DNA from: Pseudoflavonifractor gallinarum | GTDB taxonomy: Bacteria; Bacillota; Clostridia; Oscillospirales; Oscillospiraceae | Reading direction: 5' to 3' | NCBI RefSeq assembly: GCF_014982855.1 | Contig: NZ_JADCKF010000013.1 | Span: forward strand, 32,623 to 96,622 | DNA: 64,000 nucleotides | In this document: positions 16,854 to 26,198 of the stretch, one piece after another | How positions within the stretch are numbered: the stretch's first letter is position 1 | How the letters are laid out: each line of letters begins with the position of its first letter | Made by a program: the position numbers and the translations under genes | The notes under the pieces: generated by a model | The model's input: only the letters and a program-made list of their open reading frames with translations | Databases searched by the model: none | Told to the model about the DNA's origin: nothing

Positions 16854-17954
16854 ATGCTCCAACTGCTCCAAACTGTCCGCCGGGATCTCCATCGCATTCC
16901 GGAGCTGGATGACCAGCTGCCCCAGACCACGGCCTATCTGCGCCGCGCGCTGGAGGATCTGCCCTGTACGCTCTTTTCCCCGGACGGACGGGCTCTGTGC
17001 GCCTGGTTTGACGGGGGGAAGGAGCGGGCTGTGGCCTTCCGGGCGGACATGGACGCCCTGCCCATTTTGGAAAAGACAGGGGCGCCCTATGTCTCCTGTC
17101 ACCCGGGGCAGATGCACGCCTGCGGCCATGACGGCCATATGGCCATGCTGATCGGCCTGGCCCACACGGTGGCGGAGCGTCTTTCCACACTGCCCCGCAA
17201 TGTGCTTCTGATCTTCCAGCCCGCCGAGGAGACCACCGGCGGGGCCCGTTCCATCTGCGAGAGCGGCGTGCTGGAGCGCTATGGGGTGGAGCGGATCTAC
17301 GGCTTCCACCTCTGGCCGAATCTGCCGGCGGGGACGCTGGGCAGTCGTCCGGGGCCCCTGATGGCACGGGCCAGCGAGGTGACGGTACGGATGACCGGCC
17401 GCAGCGCCCACATTGCCCGCTGGCAGGAGGGGGCCGACGCCCTGATGGCGGGGGCCCGCTTCCTGTGCGAGGCGGAGGCGTGTACCGGGAAGCTGAACCG
17501 GGAGCAGGGTGTATGCCTCCTCAAATTCGGGCGGATGGAGAGCGGGAGCGTCCGCAATGCCATCAGCGCCGAGAGTACGCTGCTGGGCAGTCTCCGAGTG
17601 GACTCGGACGAAGTGTTTCAGAGCGCCAAGGAGGAATTGCGTGCGCTGGCCCGAACGGTGGGGGAGCAGTACGGCGTGGAGGCGGAGATCCGGTTCTCCG
17701 AGGGATATCCCCCGGTGTGTAACGATCCGGAGCTCTATGCCGCCAGTGCGGCCACCCTGCCGGAGCTGCGTCTTCTGGAGGAGCCCCTCCTGATCGCGGA
17801 AGATTTTTCCTTTTACCAGCGCTGTGTGCCGGGCGTCTTTTTCCTGCTGGGGACGGGAACCGGGATCCCGCTCCATGCTGACACCTTCGATTTTGATGAG
17901 CAGGTACTGGAGGCAGGGGTTCGGTTCCAGCAGCGCCTGCTGGAGTTAGCCTAG
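16854..17954 (+). CDS. M20 family amidohydrolase, probable N-acetyldiaminopimelate deacetylase
   Basis: 366 residues with GAGGG upstream of the ATG. It is a di-metal M20D peptidase: LHRIPEL near residue 12, the metal-binding ADMDALP and HACGHDGHMAM, the QPAEET catalytic Glu, the lid domain (about 170-280), and a terminal HADTFDF. The family removes N-acyl groups from amino acids. Since it diverges from an operon with the acetylase DapH, the best guess is release of diaminopimelate from its N-acetyl form. Hippurate or other N-acyl-amino-acid hydrolase activity cannot be excluded. Confidence 0.8.
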   Translation: MLQLLQTVRRDLHRIPELDDQLPQTTAYLRRALEDLPCTLFSPDGRALCAWFDGGKERAVAFRADMDALPILEKTGAPYVSCHPGQMHACGHDGHMAMLIGLAHTVAERLSTLPRNVLLIFQPAEETTGGARSICESGVLERYGVERIYGFHLWPNLPAGTLGSRPGPLMARASEVTVRMTGRSAHIARWQEGADALMAGARFLCEAEACTGKLNREQGVCLLKFGRMESGSVRNAISAESTLLGSLRVDSDEVFQSAKEELRALARTVGEQYGVEAEIRFSEGYPPVCNDPELYAASAATLPELRLLEEPLLIAEDFSFYQRCVPGVFFLLGTGTGIPLHADTFDFDEQVLEAGVRFQQRLLELA

Positions 17955-18378
17955 GGAAAACTGTGAGCAGAGAAAGAACATGTCTTTTTAAGACGAACAA
18001 TAGGGAAACCGGGCCATACCAGAGGATGCGGCACAGGAAGGCCATGTGTCCGAGCGAGGACCGCCCTACCGGGCGGGAGGAAAGAGAGCCTGTTATACCT
18101 TTATATAATAAGATATGCGGATTTTGAACCATAGAAGCAGAGAAACGGATGGAAGGATGAGAGAGGCACTGCACTGCCCGCCTGGGTTACCCCGGGCGGG
18201 CAGATGAGGGGAGCGACCTGCGCGAGGGACCTCGCTGTGTGCGTGAAACCCGGACTGCACGCGAGCAGAAAACAGACTTGCCAGAGGGGAAAAAGTGTGG
18301 TATAAAAGAAGGGTATTAGGCGAAAGCCTCGATCCACGTTTGTCAGGGAAAATCCGACAGACGTGGTTTTCTTTTTTT
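17955..18378 (+). promoter_or_regulatory. 449-bp gene-free region with structured yitT leader
   Basis: No credible ORF. TATAAT at 18104-18109 lacks a convincing -35. Downstream are a GC-rich hairpin CTGCCCGCC/GGGCGGGCAG near 18174-18203, further helices (GCGAGG/CCTCGC, GCGTG/CACGC), a GNRA hairpin AGGC-GAAA-GCCT (18318-18329), and an intrinsic terminator (18334-18344 with 18356-18366, then TTTTCTTTTTTT). The terminator ends about 25 nt before yitT, so this looks like a cis-acting attenuated leader. I cannot match it to a riboswitch class I know. Confidence 0.55.
18334..18378 (+). terminator. Terminator in front of yitT
   Basis: CCACGTTTGTC pairs with GACAGACGTGG (11 bp, one wobble), followed by a T-rich run of 12 bases interrupted by one C. 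An upstream ACAGAC (18272-18277) could pair with GTTTGT of the 5' arm as part of an antiterminator. Confidence 0.8.
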
Positions 18379-18403
18379 ACAGGAAAAGAAAGGATGGGTC
18401 TCT

Positions 18404-19279
18404 ATGAAGCGAAATCTGGGCCTGGATCTTTTGCTGGTGGTACTGGGAAATGCCCTGTACGCCTTCGGCGTGGCGGCCTTCCTGCTGCCCGGCGGGCTGA
18501 TCACCGGGGGGACCACCGGAATCGCGCTGTTTGTGCGGCACTGCTTTCCGATCTCGATCTCCGCGTTCGTGCTGGGCTTCAATGTGGTGATGCTGCTGCT
18601 GGGGCTGGCGGTGCTGGGGCGGAAGTTTGCGGCCACCACGGTGCTGAGCAGCCTGCTCTACCCCGTGCTTTTGGAGCTGTGGGAGCGCGTGCTGCCGGCA
18701 CAGGCCATCACGCAGGACGTGATCCTGTGCACTGCCTTCGGTGGAATGTGCATCGGCGCGGGCCTGGGAATCGTCATTCGCACCGGAGCGTCCACGGGTG
18801 GCATGGACATCCCGCCCCTGGTGCTCAACCGACTCTTTCATCTCCCGGTGGCACCCATGCTCTATGGATTTGATATGGTCATCCTGCTGCTCCAGGCGCT
18901 GTTCAGCGACTGGGAACAGATTTTGTACGGGATTTTGCTGGTCTTCATCTATACGGCGGTGCTGAACAAGGTGCTGGTCTTGGGTCAGCAGAAGGTGGAG
19001 GTCAAAGTGGTCAGCGAAAAGGTGGAGGAGATCCGCCGAGCCGTCCTCTCCCAGGTGGACCGGGGCGGGACCCTTCTCCAGAGCCGCACGGGCTATATGC
19101 TGCGGGAGACCGAGATGCTCCTCTCCGTAGTCTCCCCCATGGAGCTGGGGAAGGTGGAGCGTCTGATCCATGACATCGACCCGGAGGCATTCCTGATCGT
19201 CAGCCGGGTCAGTGAGGTGAGCGGCCGAGGCTTTACCCGGGCCAAACGCTATCTCGCTTCGGCCGAGACGGGCAAGTAA
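18404..19279 (+). CDS. YitT family membrane protein (DUF161/DUF2179)
   Basis: 291 residues, with AGAAAGGA upstream. Five or six membrane segments fill residues 5-190 (GVAAFLLPGGLITGGTTGIA is the family's first-loop pattern), and a cytosolic DUF2179 domain forms the C-terminus (about 200-285). The family's substrate is unknown. A paralogue is encoded at 36258-37127. This copy has a long leader ending in a terminator, so its transcription is probably regulated by attenuation. Confidence 0.88.
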   Translation: MKRNLGLDLLLVVLGNALYAFGVAAFLLPGGLITGGTTGIALFVRHCFPISISAFVLGFNVVMLLLGLAVLGRKFAATTVLSSLLYPVLLELWERVLPAQAITQDVILCTAFGGMCIGAGLGIVIRTGASTGGMDIPPLVLNRLFHLPVAPMLYGFDMVILLLQALFSDWEQILYGILLVFIYTAVLNKVLVLGQQKVEVKVVSEKVEEIRRAVLSQVDRGGTLLQSRTGYMLRETEMLLSVVSPMELGKVERLIHDIDPEAFLIVSRVSEVSGRGFTRAKRYLASAETGK

Positions 19280-19303
19280 CTAGAATAAAAAATACCCCTT
19301 CCC

Positions 19304-19459
19304 ATTCACACACCCGCCGGGGTGGACTTTGAGGCGGCCCGCCGTCTGGGCATCAAGGCAGTATGGGCCCTGTCCCTGCCGGGAAAAGTGGCGCCGGTGA
19401 CGGCGGCCAGAGCCATCAAGAGTACCATCTATAATATCCTCAACGAATTGGGAGTGTGA
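19304..19459 (+). pseudogene. dpaA: dpaA (spoVFA) remnant: C-terminal fragment only
   Basis: In the frame ending at TGA 19457-19459 the DNA encodes about 50 residues including GVDFEAARRLGIKAVWALSL and PGKVAPVTA. This is the C-terminus of dipicolinate synthase subunit A. The frame has a stop upstream (TAA near 19284) and no start codon, and the roughly 240 N-terminal residues are missing. The fragment begins 25 bp after the yitT stop, so the 5' part was deleted or replaced. It directly precedes dpaB, as in the normal spoVFA-spoVFB order. Confidence 0.85.
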
Positions 19460-19461
19460 AT

Positions 19462-20040
19462 ATGGAAGAGATCCATGTGGGATTTGCCTTTACCGGCTCT
19501 TTTTGTACTTACGCCAAGGCTATGGAGACCCTGGAGCGGGTGGCGGAGCGCTATGGCAGCGTGACGCCCATTGTCTCCGAACGGGGGGCGGGAACCGACT
19601 CCCGCTTTGGCAACGCCGCTGATTTTGTGGCCGAGATGGAGCGCATCTGCGGCAAACGGGTGGTGGACTCGGTGGTCAAGGCCGAGCCCATCGGGCCCAA
19701 AAAGCTGCTGGATGTGTTGGTGATCTGTCCCTGTACTGGGAATACACTGGCGAAACTGGCCGCCGGGATCACCGATTCCTCGGTCACTATGGCAGCCAAG
19801 GCCCACCTGCGCAACGGGCGTCCCCTGGTACTGGCAGTGGCCACCAATGACGGTCTGGCCGGGGCGGCCCGCAACATCGGTACGCTGCTGGACAAGAAGC
19901 ACGTCTATTTTGTCCCCTTCGGCCAGGATGATCCGGAGCACAAGCCCACCTCTCTGGTGGCGGATTTTGACCGGGTACCTGAGACCATTGACGCCGCCCT
20001 CTGCGAGAGACAGATCCAGCCAATTTTGCTGCGGGAATGA
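19462..20040 (+). CDS. dpaB: Dipicolinate synthase subunit B
   Basis: 192 residues; ATG at 19462 chosen over the GTG at 19456 because GGGAG lies seven bases upstream. It is a flavoprotein-like fold: GFAFTGSFCTY at the N-terminus, PCTGNTLAKLA near residues 93-103 and LVLAVATNDGL. With DpaA it makes dipicolinate for the spore core. The gene looks intact, but its partner dpaA survives only as a fragment here, so it may be inactive unless dpaA exists elsewhere. Confidence 0.92.
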   Translation: MEEIHVGFAFTGSFCTYAKAMETLERVAERYGSVTPIVSERGAGTDSRFGNAADFVAEMERICGKRVVDSVVKAEPIGPKKLLDVLVICPCTGNTLAKLAAGITDSSVTMAAKAHLRNGRPLVLAVATNDGLAGAARNIGTLLDKKHVYFVPFGQDDPEHKPTSLVADFDRVPETIDAALCERQIQPILLRE

Positions 20041-20053
20041 ATTCCGAAACCGG

Positions 20054-20105
20054 AAAAGGAGCGCTTCTCTGCCCGAATTTGGGGTGGAGCGGAGCGCTCC
20101 TTTTT
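20054..20105 (+). terminator. Terminator after dpaB
   Basis: GGAGCGCT (20058-20065) pairs with AGCGCTCC (20093-20100), with flanking A and T extending the stem and five T following. The loop is large (27 nt). Confidence 0.75.
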
Positions 20106-20106
20106 C

Positions 20107-20135
20107 TTGCCATTTTCATAGAGGCGTGGTAGGAT
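20107..20135 (+). promoter_or_regulatory. Promoter of the DUF2156 gene
   Basis: TTGCCA (20107-20112), 17-bp spacer, TAGGAT (20130-20135), right behind the dpaB terminator. Confidence 0.55.
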
Positions 20136-20233
20136 AAAAGAGCTCGCGGCCCCCAATACTTTGCAGGGGGAGGAGAAGTACCCGCGATGGATGCGGGAAT
20201 GGATATCAAGAGCAAAAGGAGTCGTTTTCATCT

Positions 20234-21160
20234 ATGATCGCATTTCATACACCGGAACTGGCAGACAAGTCCTGGGTGGACAAGCTGCTGCTGGGAGCGG
20301 ATTCCAGAGGATGTGAATACAGTTTTACCAATCTCTATACCTGGCGCCACGCGTTCCACTACGCCATCGCCCCGGTGGAGGGATTTCTGGCGGCCCGTCT
20401 GTGTGGAAAGCTGGGGTGCAGCTATCTCTACCCCGCAGGGGAGGGGGAGGTAGAGCAGGTGCTGCATGCACTGGCCCAAGACGCCGATGAGCGGGGGGAA
20501 CCCTTCCGCTTGGTCTGCCTGTCCAAGGAACAGGCGGAAGGACTGGAGGCCCGTTTCCCCGGATGCTTTCAGATCGAAGCGGACCGGGACAGCTTTGATT
20601 ACCTCTATGAGATCGATCGGCTGGCGGAGCTCCCCGGCAAACAGCTGCATGCCAAACGAAACCACATCAATGCCTTTATCCGCGCCTTTCCGCACTGGAC
20701 CTATGAGGAGATGACTCCGGCCGTCCTGCCGGAGTGCCTGGAGATGGACAAGGAGTGGTACCGGCGCAGCCGGGAGCGGGAAGGAGCAGCGGAGGCCGGG
20801 GATCTGGGCAATGAGGGGCTGGCCCTCCGGGATGCCATTGCCCACTTTGAAGAGCTGGGACTGGAAGGCGGCGTGATCCGGGTCTACGGGGAAGTGGTTG
20901 CCTTTACCATGGGGGACCGGCTGGGAAAGGACTGCTATGACGTCCACTTTGAGAAGGCCTATAACGAGCTGCGGGGCGGCTACACGCTGATCAACCGGGA
21001 ATTTGCCCGCTGGGTCCGAAACCGCTATCCCGATGTGCGTTATCTCAACCGGGAGGATGACATGGGTGTCCCCGGGCTGCGGAAGGCCAAGGAGTCCTAT
21101 TATCCGGACTGCATGGTGGAAAAATACAGCGCTACGTTGAAAAAAGATACAAAATTTTGA
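20234..21160 (+). CDS. DUF2156 domain protein (lysyl-tRNA-dependent transferase-like)
   Basis: 308 residues. It is a cytosolic protein of the DUF2156 family, related to the catalytic domain of phosphatidylglycerol lysyltransferase MprF and the double-GNAT fold. LPGKQLHAKRNHINAF near residue 136 and a C-terminal NREDDMGVPGLRKAKESYYP are typical. It lacks the MprF membrane part, so the aminoacyl acceptor is unknown. AAGGAG lies about 12 bases before the ATG. Monocistronic. Confidence 0.8.
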   Translation: MIAFHTPELADKSWVDKLLLGADSRGCEYSFTNLYTWRHAFHYAIAPVEGFLAARLCGKLGCSYLYPAGEGEVEQVLHALAQDADERGEPFRLVCLSKEQAEGLEARFPGCFQIEADRDSFDYLYEIDRLAELPGKQLHAKRNHINAFIRAFPHWTYEEMTPAVLPECLEMDKEWYRRSREREGAAEAGDLGNEGLALRDAIAHFEELGLEGGVIRVYGEVVAFTMGDRLGKDCYDVHFEKAYNELRGGYTLINREFARWVRNRYPDVRYLNREDDMGVPGLRKAKESYYPDCMVEKYSATLKKDTKF

Positions 21161-21226
21161 TAAACTAGCGCGATAAAGCGGCGGGCTGTTACTACAAAAA
21201 AGTACGAGGGGCCTAACAAATGTCTC

Positions 21227-21255
21227 TTGACTGAGGACATAATTTAAGATAAAAT
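21227..21255 (+). promoter_or_regulatory. opp operon promoter
   Basis: TTGACT (21227-21232), 17-bp spacer, TAAAAT (21250-21255). Confidence 0.8.
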
Positions 21256-21431
21256 ATAAAAACTGCGTAAAAGTAGGGCGCAGAGGGCCTCAGAAGGGTT
21301 AGAATGGAACGAAAACTGAAATAATTTTTCAAGCATCCGGGCGCTTGAAAAGTGGTTTCAGATTCACTCATTCACCGGAAAGAAAGGCCCTCTGAAACAG
21401 AGTGGAGAAAGAAAGTTTAGGAAGTGAAGAA
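21256..21431 (+). promoter_or_regulatory. opp leader with nested inverted repeats
   Basis: CAGAGGGCCT (21281-21290) is the exact reverse complement of AGGCCCTCTG (21385-21394). Inside lies a 9-bp hairpin TTTTCAAGC/GCTTGAAAA (21326-21334, 21343-21351). No T run follows either, so this is a structured 5' leader or operator, not a terminator. Confidence 0.4.
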
Positions 21432-22388
21432 ATGGCAAAGTACATATTGAAGCGAGTCGTTATGGCAATCATTACGGTCCTCATCGTGTCCTGTGTCACC
21501 TTCCTGCTGATGATGTCGGTGCCTGGCAGCCCGTTTGCCTCGGAAAAAGCGCTGACGCCGCAGCAGCAGGCCACACTGGATGCAAAGTACGGCTTTGACA
21601 AGCCGCTGCCCATTCAGATGGTGAATTACCTGAAAAATGCGCTGCACGGCGATCTGGGCGAGTCCCTGAAGATGCAGAAGGGACGCCCGGTAGCCGAGAT
21701 CATTGCGGATATGTTCCCCATCTCCGCCAAGATCGGCGTGATCGCCCTGGCCTGGGCTGTGGTGGTCGGTATCCTGCTGGGCTGTTTGGCCGCCTATTAC
21801 CGAGGGAAGTGGGTGGACAGCCTGCTGCGCGTGGTCTGTACCTTAGGTATCTCCATGCCGGGATTTGTCGTGGCCTCGTTCCTGCTGATCCTGTTCTGTT
21901 CCCCGGTGGGACCGGAGCTGCTGAAGAGTTTTGAGCTGACCGCCATCTTTAACCCGGATCTGGGCGCCAAGGCCTATTTCATGCCCTGCTTCGCACTGGG
22001 CCTCTATCCCATGTGCTACACCGCCCGGCTGACCCGGTCTTCCATGCTGGACGCCATCAATCAGGAGTATATCAAGACTGCCCGGGCCAAGGGCCTGAAG
22101 GGCGGCAAGATCATCTTCAAGCACGCCCTGCGCAACGCCCTCATCCCCGTCATCACCTACCTGGGCCCCCTGGTTGCCTTCACCCTGTGCGGCGGCTTCG
22201 TGGTGGAGAGCGTGTTCTCCATCCCCGGCCTGGGCCGCTATCTGGTGCAGTCCATCACCAACCGCGACTACTTTGTGATTATGGGCACGACCATCTTCCT
22301 GGCGACCTTTGTGGTCCTCATGAACCTGGTGGTGGATATCATCTACAAGCTGGTCGATCCCCGCATCGATCTGACGAAAGGAGAGTAA
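21432..22388 (+). CDS. oppB: Oligopeptide ABC transporter permease (OppB/DppB type)
   Basis: 318 residues from ATG 21432 (MAKYILKRVV) with AGGAAG upstream. It is an inner-membrane BPD_transp_1 permease with six predicted helices. The first helix (8-30) is followed by the family's external segment. The EAA loop lies around residues 215-235 (YIKTARAKGLKG), which docks to the ATPases. Operon order is B-C-D-F followed by the binding protein, with short spacing throughout. Substrate peptides cannot be read from sequence. Confidence 0.95.
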   Translation: MAKYILKRVVMAIITVLIVSCVTFLLMMSVPGSPFASEKALTPQQQATLDAKYGFDKPLPIQMVNYLKNALHGDLGESLKMQKGRPVAEIIADMFPISAKIGVIALAWAVVVGILLGCLAAYYRGKWVDSLLRVVCTLGISMPGFVVASFLLILFCSPVGPELLKSFELTAIFNPDLGAKAYFMPCFALGLYPMCYTARLTRSSMLDAINQEYIKTARAKGLKGGKIIFKHALRNALIPVITYLGPLVAFTLCGGFVVESVFSIPGLGRYLVQSITNRDYFVIMGTTIFLATFVVLMNLVVDIIYKLVDPRIDLTKGE

Positions 22389-22391
22389 CCA

Positions 22392-23714
22392 ATGGCGAAT
22401 CGAAAGAAAAAACCGGTCATCGGCTCTCTCCAGCCCGATGTGGACTCCATGCTGGATTGGAATACCCTGACCAACGATGATTTTGCGCCTGCCTCCAGTG
22501 AGGAGAAGGCCGACTTTATTCAGCAGCGCAAGAGCGTATCCTACTGGTCGGACGCCTGGCGCCGCCTGCGCAAGAACGTGGTGGCCATGGTGGCTCTGGG
22601 CGTCATCGTGCTGCTGATCCTCTTTGCCTTTGTGGGCCCCATGCTGGTGCCCTATGGGTATGAGCAGCGCAACCTGGGCGCCGAGAATCTCTATCCTCAC
22701 CACTACACCCTGGAGGAACAGGAGCAGTACCGCCAGGCTACCAGCACCCTGGACCCCCAGGAGGCGGTGGAGCAGGCCCGTGCCGAGGCTGAGGCCAAGG
22801 GCGAGAAGCTCACCAGCCGTGAGGAGGCTCTGATCCGCGCCAAGGCCAAGACCGGCGGAGAGTATGCCGGTATGTCCGAGGAGGAGGTCTATGCCGCTCT
22901 GGGCATTCACAGCCATCCCTTTGGATACTCCAATGAGGAGCTCGAGCGCATCGCCAACGGCGAGAAGGTGTTCCCCCATGTGTTCGGTACCGATAAGCTG
23001 GGCCGTGATATCATGGTGCGCACCATGTACGGCACCCGGGTGTCCATGACCATCGGTCTGGCCGCCGCCTTTATCGTGCTCATCATCGGCTCCCTGTACG
23101 GCTCCATCTCCGGCTACTTTGGCGGCAAGGTGGACGTGGTCATGCAGCGCATCGTCGACGTTATCTACTCCGTACCTGAGGTGCTGGTCATCCTGCTGAT
23201 CTCCACCAGTATGAGCCCCCATATCACCCAGTTTATCTCGGACCATCAGGGCAACGCTCTGGCGGAGTTCATGCGCACCATCGGCCCCAACCTGATCGCC
23301 ATGTTCATCGCCTTCGGCCTTCTGTACTGGGTCAGCCTGAGCCGCATCATCCGCGGTCAGATCCTCCAGCTCAAGCAGCAGGAGTATGTCACCGCGGCCC
23401 GGGCGCTGGGCGCCTCCGGCGGACGCATTATCCGGCGCCACCTGCTGCCCAACTGCATCGGCCAGATCGTGGTGACCACCTGCCTGCAGATCCCCTCCGC
23501 CATCTTCCTGGAGTCCTTCATGTCCTACCTGGGCGTGGGCGTGTCCGCCCCGCTGACCAGCCTGGGCTCCATGTGCCGGGACGCGCTGAGCGGCTTTACC
23601 ACCTATACCTACCGCCTGATCATTCCGGCTGTCATCATCAGTGTGATGATCCTGGCCTTCAACCTGTTTGGCGACGGCCTGCGCGACGCGCTGGATCCGC
23701 GCCTGAAGAAGTAA
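22392..23714 (+). CDS. oppC: Oligopeptide ABC transporter permease (OppC/DppC type) with external insertion
   Basis: 440 residues, versus about 300 for the family. Helix 1 spans about residues 62-86. The usual short external loop then carries a hydrophilic, Glu/Ala-rich insertion (about 103-190) before the conserved HVFGTDKLGRD (196-206). Helices 2-6 and the EAA loop (EYVTAARALGASGG) are normal. The insert faces outside and is predicted helical, so it may contact the lipid-anchored binding protein. Three bases separate it from oppB. Confidence 0.94.
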   Translation: MANRKKKPVIGSLQPDVDSMLDWNTLTNDDFAPASSEEKADFIQQRKSVSYWSDAWRRLRKNVVAMVALGVIVLLILFAFVGPMLVPYGYEQRNLGAENLYPHHYTLEEQEQYRQATSTLDPQEAVEQARAEAEAKGEKLTSREEALIRAKAKTGGEYAGMSEEEVYAALGIHSHPFGYSNEELERIANGEKVFPHVFGTDKLGRDIMVRTMYGTRVSMTIGLAAAFIVLIIGSLYGSISGYFGGKVDVVMQRIVDVIYSVPEVLVILLISTSMSPHITQFISDHQGNALAEFMRTIGPNLIAMFIAFGLLYWVSLSRIIRGQILQLKQQEYVTAARALGASGGRIIRRHLLPNCIGQIVVTTCLQIPSAIFLESFMSYLGVGVSAPLTSLGSMCRDALSGFTTYTYRLIIPAVIISVMILAFNLFGDGLRDALDPRLKK

Positions 23715-23730
23715 GAGAGGAGGAGCGAGC

Positions 23731-24802
<1,072 letters not shown>

Positions 24803-24810
<8 letters not shown>

Positions 24811-25837
24811 GGATAAAATTCTGCTGGAAGTCCAGAACCTGAAAAAATACTTCCCCGTCAAGGGAACCAAGGGCCCCGGCGTGCAGGCGGTGGAAAACGT
24901 GTCCCTCTTCATCCGGAAGGGTGAGACCCTGGGCCTGGTGGGCGAGTCCGGCTGTGGTAAAACCACGCTGGGCCGCACCATTTTGCAGCTCCATGAGCCC
25001 ACCTCCGGCAAGATCGTCTATGACGGAGAGACCATTTTTGAGGGCGCCGATCCCTGGCAGAAGGACGCCCAGGGCCACGCCACCCGGGTTAAGGTGGCCA
25101 AGCCCAAGATGGTGAATATGCTGCCCTACCGCCGGAAGATGCAGATCATCTTCCAGGATCCCTCTGCCTCTCTGGACCCCCGTATGACGGTGGGTGAGAT
25201 CATCGGCGAGGCGCTGGATATCCACAAGCTCTACGCCAGCAAGGCCGAGCGCACCGATCGCATCAAGGAACTGCTGGGCATGGTCGGACTGAACACCGAA
25301 CACGCCAACCGCTATCCCCATGAGTTCTCCGGCGGCCAGCAGCAGCGCGTGGGCATCGCCCGCGCCCTGGCGGTGAAGCCCGAGTTCATCGTCTGTGACG
25401 AGCCCATCTCCGCACTGGACGTGTCCATCCAGTCCCAGGTGGTCAACATGCTGGAGGATATGCAGAACGAGATGGGGCTGACCTATCTCTTCATTGCCCA
25501 CGATCTCTCCGTGGTGCGCCACATCTCCAGCCGCATCGGCGTAATGTATCTGGGTTCCCTGGTGGAGCTGGCGGAGAGCTATGAGCTCAACAAGCACCCC
25601 CTCCACCCCTATACCAAGACCCTGCTCTCCGCTGTGCCGGTTCCCGACCCCGAGGTCAGCCGCCAGCGCCAGCGCATCGTCCTGGAGGGTGACATTCCCT
25701 CTCCCATGAATCCCCCGACGGGCTGCCGGTTCCATACCCGCTGCCCCTATGCTACCAAGGAGTGCAGCGAGGCCGCCCCGGTTTTCCGGGAGGTGGAGCC
25801 CGGTCACTGGGCCGCCTGCCATCTGCTGAACAAGTAA
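24803..25837 (+). CDS. oppF: Oligopeptide ABC transporter ATPase (OppF type)
   Basis: 344 residues, preceded by a GAGAGGAGG-like site inside oppD. Walker A GESGCGKT, signature FSGGQQQR, Walker [13 protein letters not shown], and the C-terminal [14 protein letters not shown] cluster. It pairs with OppD to power peptide import. Relative to many homologues it has a short insert after the Walker A helix ([16 protein letters not shown]), of unknown meaning. Confidence 0.97.
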
Positions 25838-25971
25838 TTTTCCTGTCCGCGTAGATTGGACGTATCTGCCGTGGGAAAACGGGGATAAGCACTGTTGGAT
25901 ATGTGACTATTTTGCAGAGAATTTTGTTGCATCCAATGGAGTGTCATTGTATTTAAATGCAGAATCCTCGC

Positions 25972-26009
25972 GGAAAGGCGAAGAAAACCCGAGTTTTCTT
26001 CGCCTTTCC
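25972..26009 (+). terminator. Hairpin after oppF
   Basis: A 17-bp perfect stem (25972-25988 with 25993-26009) and a CCGA loop, with only a weak T tail (TTCCTATT). It may terminate part of the transcription or stabilise the oppBCDF mRNA. Confidence 0.7.
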
Positions 26010-26045
26010 TTCCTATTACGGGTTAACAATTTTGAAACATTTTAC

Positions 26046-26074
26046 TTTACAAGAGTAATGCACCGTGGTATAAT
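26046..26074 (+). promoter_or_regulatory. oppA promoter (extended -10)
   Basis: TTTACA (26046-26051), 17-bp spacer, TATAAT (26069-26074) with a TGG extension. It gives the binding-protein gene its own strong transcription, as expected for the protein needed in excess. Confidence 0.85.
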
Positions 26075-26198
26075 CAGCCTCGGATTCCACCGAAACGCTT
26101 TTTTGGAAGAACATCTGTCCGGCTGAACAGGACAGAAGATGACCGTGTATCACGCTGGAAAGGCGAGAGGATACAAAAAAACTTTGGAGGTTTTCGCA

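Noticed and set aside
18104..18378. RNase P RNA, tmRNA, SRP RNA or T-box at the yitT leader
   Set aside because: The diagnostic cores (GAGGAAAGTCC, tag-peptide region, GGAAGGAAGCAGC, GGGTGGTACCGCG) are absent.
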